Counted from the first letter of the stretch, positions 10,809 to 19,731 are shown. The stretch is 64,000 nt of DNA from Rhodobacteraceae bacterium XHP0102 (GCA_025751475.1 JAOWLD010000001.1:806001-870000), one strand, 5' to 3'. The notes: generated by a model from the letters alone, not told the origin. A program made the numbers and translations.

Positions 10809-12665
10809 TTACGGGAAAGAGGCGTGAACTTGGTTCACCACGCTTTGGTCAAAGGTCAGCCCCACCGAAGACTGCAATTGCCGTCCGAAATCTTCGAAAA
10901 CATCCGCCGTCAAAGATTGGCTGATCTGTTGGCTCAGGATATTGGCCAGCAGGGCCGTGTCTGGGTCCGCGCGATTGGCGGGATTGATCCCGTCCAGACG
11001 AATGACCAAGGCCTGATCGAGGCCGCCCACCACGGCGATCTCGCCAATCCGCGACAGGCCGAAAACCGCCTCCATCACCCCATCGGGCGCGTCTGCGATG
11101 AAATCATTGCGCCGCGCATCCGTTTCGCGCAGCAAACCGCCAAAGCGCTCCAAGCGGCGGCCAGAGGTGGCGATATCTGTGCGGATGTCCTCGGCACGGG
11201 CCAAAAGGGCGGCTTGGGTCGCGTAAATCCGCCAATCTGCAATCACCGCATCGCGCACCTCGTCCAGCGGGGGCAGTGTCGGCAGCACGATTTGGTCGAG
11301 GCGCAGGGCGAAGAGCCCACCATCGGACAGCTCCAAAATTTCTGGGAAATCCCCTTCATCAACCGTTGCAGCCGCAGCGCGGAAGGCCTCATAGGCGGCG
11401 ATACCCTCGTCTTGGCTGCCATCAAAGCGGAGGGTGCCAAGGGTCATTTGCGTTTCATCGGCCACCTCCTCCAAGGTGGCGCCAGAAGCCAGCAGATCGT
11501 CATACCCCTCGCGCAGATCGGCAATGGCGCGGCGTGCTGCGGCCGATGCAAGCTCCGCGCGCAATTCGTCTTGCACGTCCTCGAACGGTTGCTCGGTTGC
11601 GTCCAAAACCGCATTCACGCGGAAAATCGCAGGGCCAAAGGGCGAGGGGACAGGGCCGATGAATTCCGCATCACTGTCGGAGAAAAGCGCCTCCGCCTCG
11701 GCGGGGGAAATATCATCGCGGGTGATATCGCCCATATCGGTATCCTCAAGCAGCAGGCCCCGTTCGCTCACCAATGTCTCGAAACTGGCGCTGCCATCGC
11801 GCAGCCGCGCCATTGCGGCATTCGCGGCGGCTTCGTTTGGAAACACCAAACGTTCCACCAAGCGCCGCTCAGGCTGACGATATTGGTCGGCGCGCTCCTC
11901 ATAAAGGCTGCGCAGCGCGCTTTCGCTGACGGGGACGCTGTCCATCACATTGCCAGGCGTAATCCAGACATAAGTGATCTCGCGCGCCTCAAGGCGGGTG
12001 AAGCGATCAGGGAAGGCTTCGTAATGGGTGGTGATCTCCGCCTCACTGGGGGCGGGTAGGGCAGAGGGCAAATCAGCCTCGGTCAAACGCAGATAAGAAA
12101 ACACGCGGCTTTCTTGTTGATAGGCTACCAATGTGTCGACCATTTGCGCGGGGGCGGGCTGATTGCCCAGAATGGCCGATTGTAAAATGGAGCGTGCGAT
12201 ATCCGCGCGCAGCTCATCCTCGAATTCACTGGCGCTGAGGCCGCGTTGGCTCAGAAAGAATTCATAGGCCTGACGGTCGAAATTGCCATCAACCCCCTGA
12301 AATGCGGGGATTTGGAGGATTTGACTGGCGATTTCTTCATCGCCCACTGACAGCCCCATCATTGCGGTTTCATGATCGAGGGCGGCGCGCGCAAATAGGC
12401 TTTGGCGGATTTGCGCATCTATGCCGTTTGCGATCAACATCGACAAGGTCACATTCTGGCCCAGTTCACTGCTGCGCGCGCGCATCTCTTGTTCCAATGC
12501 GCGGGCATAATCCTCGGCGCTGATTTCCACATCGCCCACGGACCCCATGCGGCTGGCCCCGCCAGAAAAGGAGCCAATCCCAAACCCTGCAAGTGCCACG
12601 AACAACAAGCCAAGGATCACCCAAACAAAAACTTTGGAGATGGATTTGCGGGCGCTGGTGGTCAT
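10809..12665 (-). CDS. ppiD: PpiD-like membrane-anchored peptidyl-prolyl isomerase/chaperone
   Basis: A 618-residue protein starting MTTSARKSISKVFVWVILGL, with a single N-terminal membrane anchor (about 10-32), a SurA_N-like chaperone region and a central parvulin-type domain (roughly 250-370, weakly conserved). It likely helps fold proteins leaving the Sec translocon on the periplasmic side. An upstream ATG (12689) is rejected because it lacks a ribosome site, while GAGAG precedes this one. It lies just upstream of trpE, as in relatives, and is rich in Glu/Asp/Ala as usual for periplasmic chaperones. Confidence 0.88.
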   Translation of the reverse strand: MTTSARKSISKVFVWVILGLLFVALAGFGIGSFSGGASRMGSVGDVEISAEDYARALEQEMRARSSELGQNVTLSMLIANGIDAQIRQSLFARAALDHETAMMGLSVGDEEIASQILQIPAFQGVDGNFDRQAYEFFLSQRGLSASEFEDELRADIARSILQSAILGNQPAPAQMVDTLVAYQQESRVFSYLRLTEADLPSALPAPSEAEITTHYEAFPDRFTRLEAREITYVWITPGNVMDSVPVSESALRSLYEERADQYRQPERRLVERLVFPNEAAANAAMARLRDGSASFETLVSERGLLLEDTDMGDITRDDISPAEAEALFSDSDAEFIGPVPSPFGPAIFRVNAVLDATEQPFEDVQDELRAELASAAARRAIADLREGYDDLLASGATLEEVADETQMTLGTLRFDGSQDEGIAAYEAFRAAAATVDEGDFPEILELSDGGLFALRLDQIVLPTLPPLDEVRDAVIADWRIYATQAALLARAEDIRTDIATSGRRLERFGGLLRETDARRNDFIADAPDGVMEAVFGLSRIGEIAVVGGLDQALVIRLDGINPANRADPDTALLANILSQQISQSLTADVFEDFGRQLQSSVGLTFDQSVVNQVHASFP

Positions 12666-12793
12666 TGGGTCACTCTCGCGTTGTTGCATTTGCCAGATAT
12701 GTGGTCAGACCAAAGCCACCGCAACAGCGCTGCGGTGGCCGTGGCCAATCTTCATTATGGATTTACGCGCTTGGGGCGGGGGGGGCAAGCAAC

Positions 12794-13294
12794 TTAGAAC
12801 GGGATTTCATCATCCATGTCACTGGGCATGGAGGGCGCGCCTTGGCCACGATCATCGGGGAAGCCGCCGCCGCCTATGCGATCATCACCACTGCTGTAAC
12901 TGTCACCGCCGCCATAAGCGCCGCCGCCGCCCGATTGGTCATTGCGACCATCAAGCAAGGTCAACTCGCCGCGATAGGGGCGCAAAACCACCTCGGTGGT
13001 GTAGCGGTCTTGGCCGTTTTGATCTTGCCATTTGCGGGTTTCCAACTGGCCTTCGATATAGACCTTCGAGCCTTTGCGCAGATATTGTTCTGCAATGCGC
13101 GCCAAAGGCTCCGAGAAAATCGCGACCGAGTGCCATTCGGTGCGCTCTTTGCGCTCGCCTGTGTTGCGATCTTTCCAATTTTCCGATGTCGCAATGCGCA
13201 AATTGCAGACTTTGCCACCATTTTGAAAGCTGCGCACCTCAGGGTCGCGCCCCAAATTCCCGACCAATATCACCTTGTTAACCGAACCTGCCAT
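12794..13294 (-). CDS. ssb: Single-stranded DNA-binding protein
   Basis: Coats single-stranded DNA in replication, repair and recombination. The 166-residue product starts [20 protein letters not shown], the standard OB-fold N-terminus, continues with a Gly-rich linker (about 110-150) and ends in the acidic tip DMDDEIPF that recruits partner proteins. The ribosome site GAGAGGTGAC precedes the ATG. The ORF extends upstream in frame, but that part is not SSB-like. No SOS box is visible upstream, and uvrA is not adjacent. Confidence 0.97.
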   Translation of the reverse strand: MAGSVNKVILVGNLGRDPEVRSFQNGGKVCNLRIATSENWKDRNTGERKERTEWHSVAIFSEPLARIAEQYLRKGSKVYIEGQLETRKWQDQNGQDRYTTEVVLRPYRGELTLLDGRNDQSGGGGAYGGGDSYSSGDDRIGGGGFPDDRGQGAPSMPSDMDDEIPF

Positions 13295-13467
13295 GTCACC
13301 TCTCCCATAGTCGTGGCTGCGAATCTGCGCCGTTGAGATATGTTTAGACCATCGTAAATTGGTTAATGAAACCCGAATTTGACCGCTGCGCATCGCAGAA
13401 CAGCTTGGTTGTGGGGGCTGTTCGCGCTACAACGGGGGCAGTTTCGTTCGGATGCTTGGCTGTGAAT

Positions 13468-14040
13468 ATGCGGAAATCAACCATTTTCCTCTGTGCCCTT
13501 ATCCTGTTTTGGGGGCCAGTTTCGCTTGCCCATGCCAACAGTCTTGATCGTTTTCGCGCGGCGGCACGCGTCCTGGATGGCCGTGCCGCCACGCAATATT
13601 CCCATTCCGAACGGATGCGGCCCAATTACGATGCCCGTCTGGGTGTGGCGATCCCGCGCTTTACGGGGCAGGCCCCCGCCGCCTATCTGGAGCTTGCCCG
13701 CAATGCTGCGCGGCGTCACGGTGTGCCTGAGGATTTGTTCCTGCGGCTTGTCGCGGCGGAATCGAATTGGGATTCGCGCGCGGTCAGCCATGCAGGGGCC
13801 ATTGGTCTGGCGCAGCTCATGCCAGGCACGGCCGATCTGTTAGGCGTGAACCCGCATGACCCTGCGCAGAACCTTGAAGGCGGCGCGCGGTATTTGGCGA
13901 TGCAATACCGCAATTTCCGCTCATGGCGTCTGGCCTTGGCCGCCTATAATGCGGGGCCAGAGGCGGTCAATACCCATGGCGGCGTGCCCCCATTTCGCGA
14001 GACACAAAATTATGTGCGCCGCATTTTAGGGGATGGTTGA
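13468..14040 (+). CDS. Periplasmic lytic transglycosylase (SLT domain)
   Basis: Cleaves peptidoglycan glycan strands. The 190-residue product has a signal peptide ([20 protein letters not shown], cut near AHA-NS), then a goose-type lysozyme/SLT domain with the catalytic Glu in VAAESNW, the [10 protein letters not shown] block and the YNAGPEAV block. It is short for the family, essentially one catalytic domain. I start at this ATG because it gives a proper signal peptide; upstream in-frame codons do not. It is divergent from ssb. Confidence 0.88.
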   Translation: MRKSTIFLCALILFWGPVSLAHANSLDRFRAAARVLDGRAATQYSHSERMRPNYDARLGVAIPRFTGQAPAAYLELARNAARRHGVPEDLFLRLVAAESNWDSRAVSHAGAIGLAQLMPGTADLLGVNPHDPAQNLEGGARYLAMQYRNFRSWRLALAAYNAGPEAVNTHGGVPPFRETQNYVRRILGDG

Positions 14041-14045
14041 TCGGA

Positions 14046-14267
14046 TCAATCGCGCGGTTCTGCACCCGCCGCAATCAAGGCTTGGCGATAGGTTTCTGCC
14101 TCGGGCATTCCTGCATCAAGCGCATAAACATAGGCATGGGTGAGATAAAAGGCCGCCGCGTCTTGACCCATCTCTTCTGCGGCCCGCGCATAGGCGCGGG
14201 CAATCGCGGGTTTATCAGCGGCCCGATGCGCCTCAAGCAGCGCCGCGTCCAACGCGCTCTGGCTCAT
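14046..14267 (-). CDS. Small uncharacterised Ala-rich helical protein
   Basis: A 73-residue product starting MSQSALDAALLEAHRAADKP. It is predicted helical and rich in Ala, with tandem helix-turn-helix-like spacing reminiscent of a TPR unit. I do not recognise a family. Its ATG overlaps the stop of the Rieske oxygenase gene by four bases (ATGA), so the two are likely co-translated, which supports it being real. It ends a few bases from the convergent transglycosylase gene. A longer reading from 14306 would overlap the oxygenase and is less likely. Confidence 0.6.
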   Translation of the reverse strand: MSQSALDAALLEAHRAADKPAIARAYARAAEEMGQDAAAFYLTHAYVYALDAGMPEAETYRQALIAAGAEPRD

Positions 14268-15418
14268 ATCTGCGTGTCTGTTTCGCGCAATTTTTGTGCC
14301 ACCCATTGATGGAACATATGGGTTGGGCCATCCATCGCGGGGGCAAAACGGCCCCCGTCAAACCCTGCGGCAGCGCGGCCCTTTTGCATCCCTTCGACCA
14401 CAAAAATATCTTCGATGAACACATCTTTCCACAATTTCGCGTTTTGTGCGCGCAAGGCGGGGTCGGTATCGGGTGTCGGATAGTAAAGATGCACGTGTTC
14501 GCGCGTGCGATTATGGGCGACAGGTTCGAGGATAATCGCAAAGGCATGATCGCGATGCACCCCAAGCAGCACATTTGGATAAAGCGCGATATATTCCGCG
14601 GCCGTGTTCCACTTGGGCGAAAGCCCCGCAAAATCGGGGAAACGCGCGCCGCTCTCGCCCGTTAATTGCCGATAGACCAACGTGCCTTGGCCCGAGAATT
14701 TATCCGCCTGCTCAATGTGATAGTGATCTTCAAGGCGCGAATAGCTGTTCAGGCCCGGATGCACCCAAGGCAGGTGATAGCTTTCGCAGTAATTCTCAAC
14801 TGCGAGTTTCCAATTTGTATTCACATCCAAAGTAAAGCGGCTATCGTCCCCGCCGTGATAAAGCGGCGTCTCGAATTCGGCCCAACGGGTGAGGGCGGCC
14901 TCGTGCATCACCTCGAAATCGGGGGCATCGCCCGAAAGATTGATAAACACCACATCGCGCCAAATATGGCTGCGCAGCTCTTTGAGGCCCAAGGTGGCGC
15001 GTTCGATGCCCTCATGCTGGTTTTGCCCTGGCCCGCCGACATGGGGCGTGGCCACAAGGCGGCCATCCTTGGCATAGCACCATGAATGATAGGGGCAGCG
15101 GATCGCGCCTTCGATTTTGCGCGGCGCATCCACCAAGATCATACCGCGGTGGCGGCAGATATTGTAAAACACCCGCACGGCCCCTGTGTCATCGCGCAGC
15201 AGCAAAAGGGGCTGGCCCAAGAAATCGATGGGTTTTGCATCGCCATTTTCAGGGACATCCGCCCCAACCGCCAAAGCGGCCCATTGATGCTCCAACACCG
15301 CGCGGTTTTCGCGGCTGATGGTTTCGGGGTCGGTGTAATGCGCGTTTGGCAGGCCATTGGCGCAGGCAATCGGTGCAAGCACGCGATCAAGATCACGGTT
15401 GATCAGATCATCGGGCAT
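14264..15418 (-). CDS. Rieske-type ring-hydroxylating oxygenase, alpha subunit
   Basis: A 384-residue oxygenase subunit. The Rieske 2Fe-2S ligands are Cys88/His90 (CRHRG) and Cys108/His111 (CPYHSW). The mononuclear iron motif is E208-x3-E212-x2-H215-x4-H220 in ENYCESYHLPWVH. Family members hydroxylate aromatics or quaternary amines such as choline or carnitine; the substrate here is unknown. No beta subunit, ferredoxin or reductase gene is adjacent, so electrons must come from elsewhere. The start is the ATG preceded by GGGAGGGG; a TTG one codon earlier is rejected. A small gene overlaps its stop. Confidence 0.88.
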   Translation of the reverse strand: MPDDLINRDLDRVLAPIACANGLPNAHYTDPETISRENRAVLEHQWAALAVGADVPENGDAKPIDFLGQPLLLLRDDTGAVRVFYNICRHRGMILVDAPRKIEGAIRCPYHSWCYAKDGRLVATPHVGGPGQNQHEGIERATLGLKELRSHIWRDVVFINLSGDAPDFEVMHEAALTRWAEFETPLYHGGDDSRFTLDVNTNWKLAVENYCESYHLPWVHPGLNSYSRLEDHYHIEQADKFSGQGTLVYRQLTGESGARFPDFAGLSPKWNTAAEYIALYPNVLLGVHRDHAFAIILEPVAHNRTREHVHLYYPTPDTDPALRAQNAKLWKDVFIEDIFVVEGMQKGRAAAGFDGGRFAPAMDGPTHMFHQWVAQKLRETDTQI

Positions 15419-15528
15419 CAAACCCCTCCCATGAAATGCTTCACATCAGGATGCACTTTTGTGATGGGGGAGAGGCGGAAAATCTGATCGAAACGCGACC
15501 TTTGAACCTATAGGAAACGACCTTTGGC

Positions 15529-16089
15529 TCAGGCGCCGCGCGCGATGGCCGCAACGCCTGTGCGGGCGACCTCCAACAATCCCAAGGGGCGCATGAGATC
15601 CGCAAAAGCATCGATTTTTTCAGGCGTGCCGGTGATTTCAAAGACGAAGCTTTCTAAGGTGCTGTCCACCACATTGGCGCGGAAGATCTCGGCAATGCGC
15701 AAGGCCTCCACGCGGTGGTCGCCCTTGCCCTTGACCTTGAACAGCGCCAATTCGCGGCTGACCATCGCGCCTTCTACGGTCAGGTCATGCACCTCATGGA
15801 CGGGCACCATACGCTCAAGCTGCATTTTGATTTGGTTGATCACCTGCGGCGTGCCTGAGGTCACAATCGTGATGCGCGAGCGATGCCCCGCATGATCCAC
15901 CTCGGCCACGGTCAGGCTTTCGATATTATAGCCACGGCCCGAAAAGAGACCAATCACACGGGCCAGAACGCCCGCCTCGTTTTGCACGAGCACCGCGAGG
16001 GTGTGGGTTTCAATCGCGTCCGACATATGGCTGCGCAAATCATAGGCCGAATGGCTGCTAGAGCCTTTTTCGATATTGAGCGGAGACAT
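15529..16089 (-). CDS. ilvN: Acetolactate synthase small (regulatory) subunit
   Basis: ACT-domain subunit that stimulates the catalytic subunit and mediates feedback inhibition by branched-chain amino acids. The 186-residue product has the ACT core starting HTLAVLVQNEAGVLARV and the GRGYNIESLTVAEVD block. The C-terminal domain is normal. The first ATG is preceded by AAAGGATG; an internal start at MSDAIET is possible, giving a more typical length of about 165. It lies 15 bp after ilvB in one operon. Confidence 0.96.
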   Translation of the reverse strand: MSPLNIEKGSSSHSAYDLRSHMSDAIETHTLAVLVQNEAGVLARVIGLFSGRGYNIESLTVAEVDHAGHRSRITIVTSGTPQVINQIKMQLERMVPVHEVHDLTVEGAMVSRELALFKVKGKGDHRVEALRIAEIFRANVVDSTLESFVFEITGTPEKIDAFADLMRPLGLLEVARTGVAAIARGA

Positions 16090-16104
16090 GATTACATCCT
16101 TTCC

Positions 16105-17859
16105 TTAGACCAAGACGCTGCCCTTGGCGTCAATCACGCCTTGGGTTTCAGCCTCGCCCAACAACATTTCATTATGCGCCTTGCCCGATGGGATCATCGG
16201 GAAGCAGTTTTCGTGCTTTTCCACCAGACAGTCGAAAATCACAGGCCCGTCATAGGCGAGCATTTCCTTGATCGCCTCATCGAGATCATCGGGGTTGTTG
16301 CACAGAATGCCTTTGCACCCGAACGCTTCGGCCAGTTTCACGAAATCAGGTAACGCCTCGGACCAAGAATGGCTGTAGCGTTCGCCATGCAGCAATTCCT
16401 GCCATTGGCGCACCATGCCAAGGCGTTCGTTATTTAGGATGAATTGCTTGACGGGCAGGCGGTATTGCACGGCGGTGCCCATCTCCTGCATATTCATCAG
16501 CCAAGATGCCTCGCCCGCCACATTGATCACCAAGGCGTCAGGATGGGCCACCTGCACCCCAATGGAGGCAGGCGTGCCATAGCCCATGGTGCCAAGACCG
16601 CCTGAGGTCATCCAACGGTTTGGATCGTCAAAGCCCAAATATTGCGCGGCCCACATTTGGTGTTGCCCGACCTCGGTGGTGATGTAGCGATCCATCCCCT
16701 TGGTCAGCGCCTCAAGCCGCTCAAGCGCATATTGCGGTTTGATGGTTTTTTCAGAATTCTTATAGCTGAGGCATTTTACCCCGCGCCATTCTTCGATTTG
16801 GCCCCACCATTTTTTGACAGCGGCGGAATTTGTTTTGCTGCCGCGCGATTTCCAGATGCGCAGCATATCTTCCAACACATGGGCCACATCGCCGATAATC
16901 GGGAAATCGGCATGGATCACCTTGTTGATTGAGGAGGGATCAATATCCACATGGGCCTTGCGGCTGTTTGGCGAGAAGGCGTTGATGCGCCCCGTGATGC
17001 GGTCGTCAAACCGTGCGCCGATATTGATCATCAAATCGCAGCCATGCATGGCAAGGTTGGCCTCATAGAGGCCATGCATCCCCAACATCCCCAGCCACTT
17101 CGCGCCTGAGGCGGGATAAGCCCCAAGCCCCATGAGGGTTGAGGTGATTGGAAAGCCTGTTGCCTCGACCAATTCGCGCAACAGCTTGCTTGCCGCGGGG
17201 CCAGAATTGATCACGCCGCCGCCCGTGTAGAAAATGGGGCGTTCCGCTTGTTCCATGGCCTCGACCAGCGCGGTGATCATCGCGGTGTCACCTTTGACGC
17301 GCGGCGCGTAGTGATCGGTTTTGGCACGCGGTTTGTCGACATAGGTGCCTGTGGCGAATTGCACATCTTTGGGGATATCGATCAGCACGGGGCCAGGGCG
17401 GCCTTTCGTGGCGATGTGAAACGCTTCGTGAATGGTTGAGGAGAGATGGTCTGTGTCTTTGACCAACCAGTTCATCTTGGTGCAGGGGCGGGTGATGCCG
17501 ACCGTGTCCGCCTCTTGAAAGGCGTCCGAGCCGATCATGAAGGTTGGAACCTGACCTGTCAGCACCACGATGGGGATGGAGTCCATCAAGGCATCCACCA
17601 AGCCTGTCACGGCATTGGTGGCCCCAGGGCCAGAGGTGACCAGAACAACGCCTGGTTTGCCTGTCGCGCGGGCGTACCCTTCGGCTGCGTGGACCGCACC
17701 TTGTTCATGGCGCACAAGGATGTGGCGGATATGGTTTTGCTGAAAGATTTCGTCATAAATCGGCAGCACAGCCCCGCCAGGATATCCAAATACCGTGTCA
17801 ACGCCCTGTTCGATCAAGGCTTCGACCACCATTTTTGCGCCGGTCATCTGACGAGTCAT
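16105..17859 (-). CDS. ilvB: Acetolactate synthase large (catalytic) subunit
   Basis: Thiamine-diphosphate enzyme that starts isoleucine/valine/leucine synthesis. The 584-residue product has the catalytic Glu52 in VRHEQGAVHAAEG and the usual three domains. The cofactor motif normally read as GDGS/GDAS is GEASW here (Gly449-Glu450); I believe this Asp-to-Glu form occurs in related Rhodobacteraceae, so it is probably a clade feature rather than inactivation. The gene is preceded by a complete attenuator (leader peptide and terminator) and followed by ilvN. Confidence 0.96.
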   Translation of the reverse strand: MTRQMTGAKMVVEALIEQGVDTVFGYPGGAVLPIYDEIFQQNHIRHILVRHEQGAVHAAEGYARATGKPGVVLVTSGPGATNAVTGLVDALMDSIPIVVLTGQVPTFMIGSDAFQEADTVGITRPCTKMNWLVKDTDHLSSTIHEAFHIATKGRPGPVLIDIPKDVQFATGTYVDKPRAKTDHYAPRVKGDTAMITALVEAMEQAERPIFYTGGGVINSGPAASKLLRELVEATGFPITSTLMGLGAYPASGAKWLGMLGMHGLYEANLAMHGCDLMINIGARFDDRITGRINAFSPNSRKAHVDIDPSSINKVIHADFPIIGDVAHVLEDMLRIWKSRGSKTNSAAVKKWWGQIEEWRGVKCLSYKNSEKTIKPQYALERLEALTKGMDRYITTEVGQHQMWAAQYLGFDDPNRWMTSGGLGTMGYGTPASIGVQVAHPDALVINVAGEASWLMNMQEMGTAVQYRLPVKQFILNNERLGMVRQWQELLHGERYSHSWSEALPDFVKLAEAFGCKGILCNNPDDLDEAIKEMLAYDGPVIFDCLVEKHENCFPMIPSGKAHNEMLLGEAETQGVIDAKGSVLV

Positions 17860-17898
17860 CTGTCTTTATCCTTCATTTGCATCTCAGGGTCCTGGAAT

Positions 17899-17928
17899 AA
17901 AAAAGCCCTCGGTGGCTGTTCCGAGGGC
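17899..17928 (-). terminator. Attenuator terminator upstream of ilvB
   Basis: On the minus strand an 8-bp GCCCTCGG/CCGAGGGC stem with an 8-nt loop is followed by six T residues. It lies between the leader peptide and the ilvB start, about 40 bp before the ATG, so it must be read through for ilvBN expression. Stem and T-run are seen directly; attenuation is inferred from the leader peptide upstream. Confidence 0.9.
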
Positions 17929-17968
17929 GCATGGGGGTCACTATGGTTATCGTCACCGACCCATGCGC
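17927..17968 (-). promoter_or_regulatory. Candidate antiterminator/pause hairpin in the ilv leader
   Basis: Two perfectly complementary 9-base arms (17927-17935 and 17960-17968, GCGCATGGG with CCCATGCGC) can pair. The upstream arm lies within the last codons of the leader peptide, and the downstream arm shares two bases with the terminator stem. A ribosome stalled at the Val codons would leave this hairpin free to form, disfavouring the terminator. The pairing is seen; the switching is inferred. Confidence 0.6.
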
Positions 17969-18006
17969 GCGAACACCCCCACATTCACAACCACCAATCC
18001 AAGCAT
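17953..18006 (-). CDS. ilvBN leader peptide
   Basis: A 17-codon reading frame, MLGLVVVNVGVFARMGR, with five Val and two Leu. It has an AAGGAG ribosome site 6 nt before the ATG and lies just downstream of a strong promoter. It is followed by the hairpins and terminator before ilvB. This is the classic design of transcription attenuation by branched-chain amino acid supply. No Ile codon is present, so valine and leucine would be the sensed amino acids. Confidence 0.88.
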   Translation of the reverse strand: MLGLVVVNVGVFARMGR

Positions 18007-18030
18007 CCTGAACTCCTTAATTTGGAGCGG

Positions 18031-18059
18031 ACATTAGGAGTGAGTTTTGGGGAGGTCAA
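18031..18059 (-). promoter_or_regulatory. Sigma70-type promoter of ilvBN
   Basis: On the minus strand TTGACC (-35) and TAATGT (-10) are separated by exactly 17 bases. The inferred transcript starts about 15-20 nt before the leader-peptide ATG, which fits a leader mRNA. Confidence 0.75.
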
Positions 18060-18630
18060 CCGCATTTGAGGGTGTAAAATTAAATAAACTGTCTTTTTGG
18101 CTGCCCGTTTCGCAATTTTATGTCCCAAATTTTGGAATTTTGATGTTTTTGAAAATTTAGGTGCCGATTGGCACGGGAATAACGTGACAGTCTGTTGGTC
18201 ATTTCGCAGGCGGGGTTTGCGGGTGGGAGATGGGGGGAGATATGCCTAACGGTGGCATCAATGAGGGCAAAGCGGCACTTCTGCAGCGCGCCGTGCATCG
18301 CCAATGGGCGAGGGTATGGGACAGGTCCGTGCGCGACCCGTTTCGTTTGAAAAGATTCGGGAGCAAATTGGACAGTTGCGGCGAGTTTGTCGTGCGCCAC
18401 TTAACCATGGGTTGAGTTGCTGCATAATTTCCAAACAAACCACTTGAGATTTGGTTGAAATTATAGGTCATTTCCCCTTGTTTTGCGCGTATTGGTAAAA
18501 TTTTTTGACAAAATCAGCCCGTTTGACGCGAAATTCGGTTTTCTGCGCAATATTGTTGCTGTAGCCTCTTCGAACCTTGAAACGAAAAACCGCCGCATGA
18601 AAGTGGCAGTGTACGAATGGGAGGAATATA
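18060..18630. other. Long AT-richer intergenic region between ilvB leader and TRAP operon
   Basis: About 570 bp without a convincing gene. Short open frames (for example 18230-18415 plus and 18080-18400 minus) have no recognisable product or ribosome site. The stretch holds the upstream side of the ilv promoter, a GTGCC-GATT-GGCAC hairpin (18161-18174), a TTAACCAT motif (18401-18408) and TTGACA-like elements near 18504 and 18521 that could belong to a dctP promoter, without a clear -10 box. It is noticeably less G+C-rich than the coding regions. Confidence 0.5.
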
Positions 18631-19716
18631 ATGGATCGTCGTTCTTTCTTGAGAACGTCTGCCCTTGGGGGAACTGCAGCAGCAGCGTCTACTTTGGCAG
18701 CACCGCTCTACGCTCAGGGCAACCGCACCTTGACCATGGTAACTTCGGTTCCCGATGGTTTTGCAATTTTCGATGACGCTGCACAAATGGCGGCGGACTA
18801 CATCACCGCGATGACCGATGGCGCATTGACCATCAACAAAATGCCTGCAGGCAGCCTTGTTGGTGCATTCGAAGTGTTTGATGCCGTGTCCTCTGGTCAG
18901 GCGGATATGTATCACTCAGCCGATTACTACTTCTTGAACCAGCATCCCGCATTTGCGTTCTTCACCGCTGTGCCATTTGGCTTGACGGGTCAGGAATTCG
19001 CAAACTGGTACTACAACCGTGGCGGTTTCGAGTTGCACAATGAGCTTGCAGGTCTCTTCAACCTGAAGTCCTTTACCTGTGGCAACACTGCAATGCAGCC
19101 TGGTGGTTGGTTCAACAAAGAAATCAACTCTGCCGAAGACCTACAGGGTCTGCGGTTCCGTATGCCCGGTCAGGGTGGTCAGGTCTTGGGTCGTTTGGGC
19201 GCTTCTGTGCAAAACATCCCAGGTGGTGAAATCTATCAGGCGTTGGCCTCGGGTCAGATTGACGGCGCGGAATGGATCGGCCCCTTCGCGGATGAGCGTA
19301 TGGGCTTCCAAGAAGCGACCAGCATCTATTACACCGCAGGGTTCCACGAGCCAGGTTCGGCATTGACCCTGTCCTTCAACCTTGACGTTTACGAAAGCCT
19401 TACCAACGCGCAAAAGCAGATCGTTGAAGCGGCTTGCGCAGCGGCAAATGCGAAGTCACTGGCCATGACGCTGCAAGAAAACGGCGCGGCGCTTGATCGT
19501 CTGCGCTCCGCAGGTGTGCAGACCCGCCAGTTCCCAGATGACGTTTGGGACGCTTTCGGCCGTGCCTCCAAAGAGGTGTTGGACGAAAACATGGGTGATC
19601 CGATCTATGCGCAAGTCGCGGAAAGCCACTTCGCCGCAATGCGTGAATCCGTGGGTTGGTTTGACATCGGTGATGGCGAATATATGCGCCAGCGCAACCG
19701 TGTGAACGCGGCTTAA
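18631..19716 (+). CDS. dctP: TRAP transporter substrate-binding protein (DctP family), Tat-exported
   Basis: Periplasmic binding protein of a sodium- or proton-driven TRAP transporter. The 361-residue product has a twin-arginine signal (RRSFLR at 3-8, cleavage near LYAQG) and a DctP fold with the conserved block LRFRMPGQGGQVLGRLG near 180. Homologues of this size bind 2-oxo acids, mannitol/chloroaromatic compounds or other carboxylates; the ligand cannot be fixed here. The strong ribosome site GGGAGG precedes the ATG. A hairpin separates it from the membrane subunits, consistent with higher expression of the binding protein. Confidence 0.92.
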   Translation: MDRRSFLRTSALGGTAAAASTLAAPLYAQGNRTLTMVTSVPDGFAIFDDAAQMAADYITAMTDGALTINKMPAGSLVGAFEVFDAVSSGQADMYHSADYYFLNQHPAFAFFTAVPFGLTGQEFANWYYNRGGFELHNELAGLFNLKSFTCGNTAMQPGGWFNKEINSAEDLQGLRFRMPGQGGQVLGRLGASVQNIPGGEIYQALASGQIDGAEWIGPFADERMGFQEATSIYYTAGFHEPGSALTLSFNLDVYESLTNAQKQIVEAACAAANAKSLAMTLQENGAALDRLRSAGVQTRQFPDDVWDAFGRASKEVLDENMGDPIYAQVAESHFAAMRESVGWFDIGDGEYMRQRNRVNAA

Positions 19717-19731
19717 TCGTTTGAAACCTTG

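Noticed and set aside
10752-12059. 435-codon open frame antisense to the PpiD-like gene
   Set aside because: It lies almost entirely opposite a clear chaperone gene, has no recognisable domain, and its His/Arg/Gln-rich composition is typical of a reverse-strand shadow in GC-rich DNA.
13295-13467. Possible LexA box between ssb and the transglycosylase
   Set aside because: GTTC motifs occur but not with seven-base spacing to a second GTTC.
18230-18415. 61-codon open frame in the gap before the TRAP operon
   Set aside because: No ribosome site, no recognisable product and no neighbours to support it.
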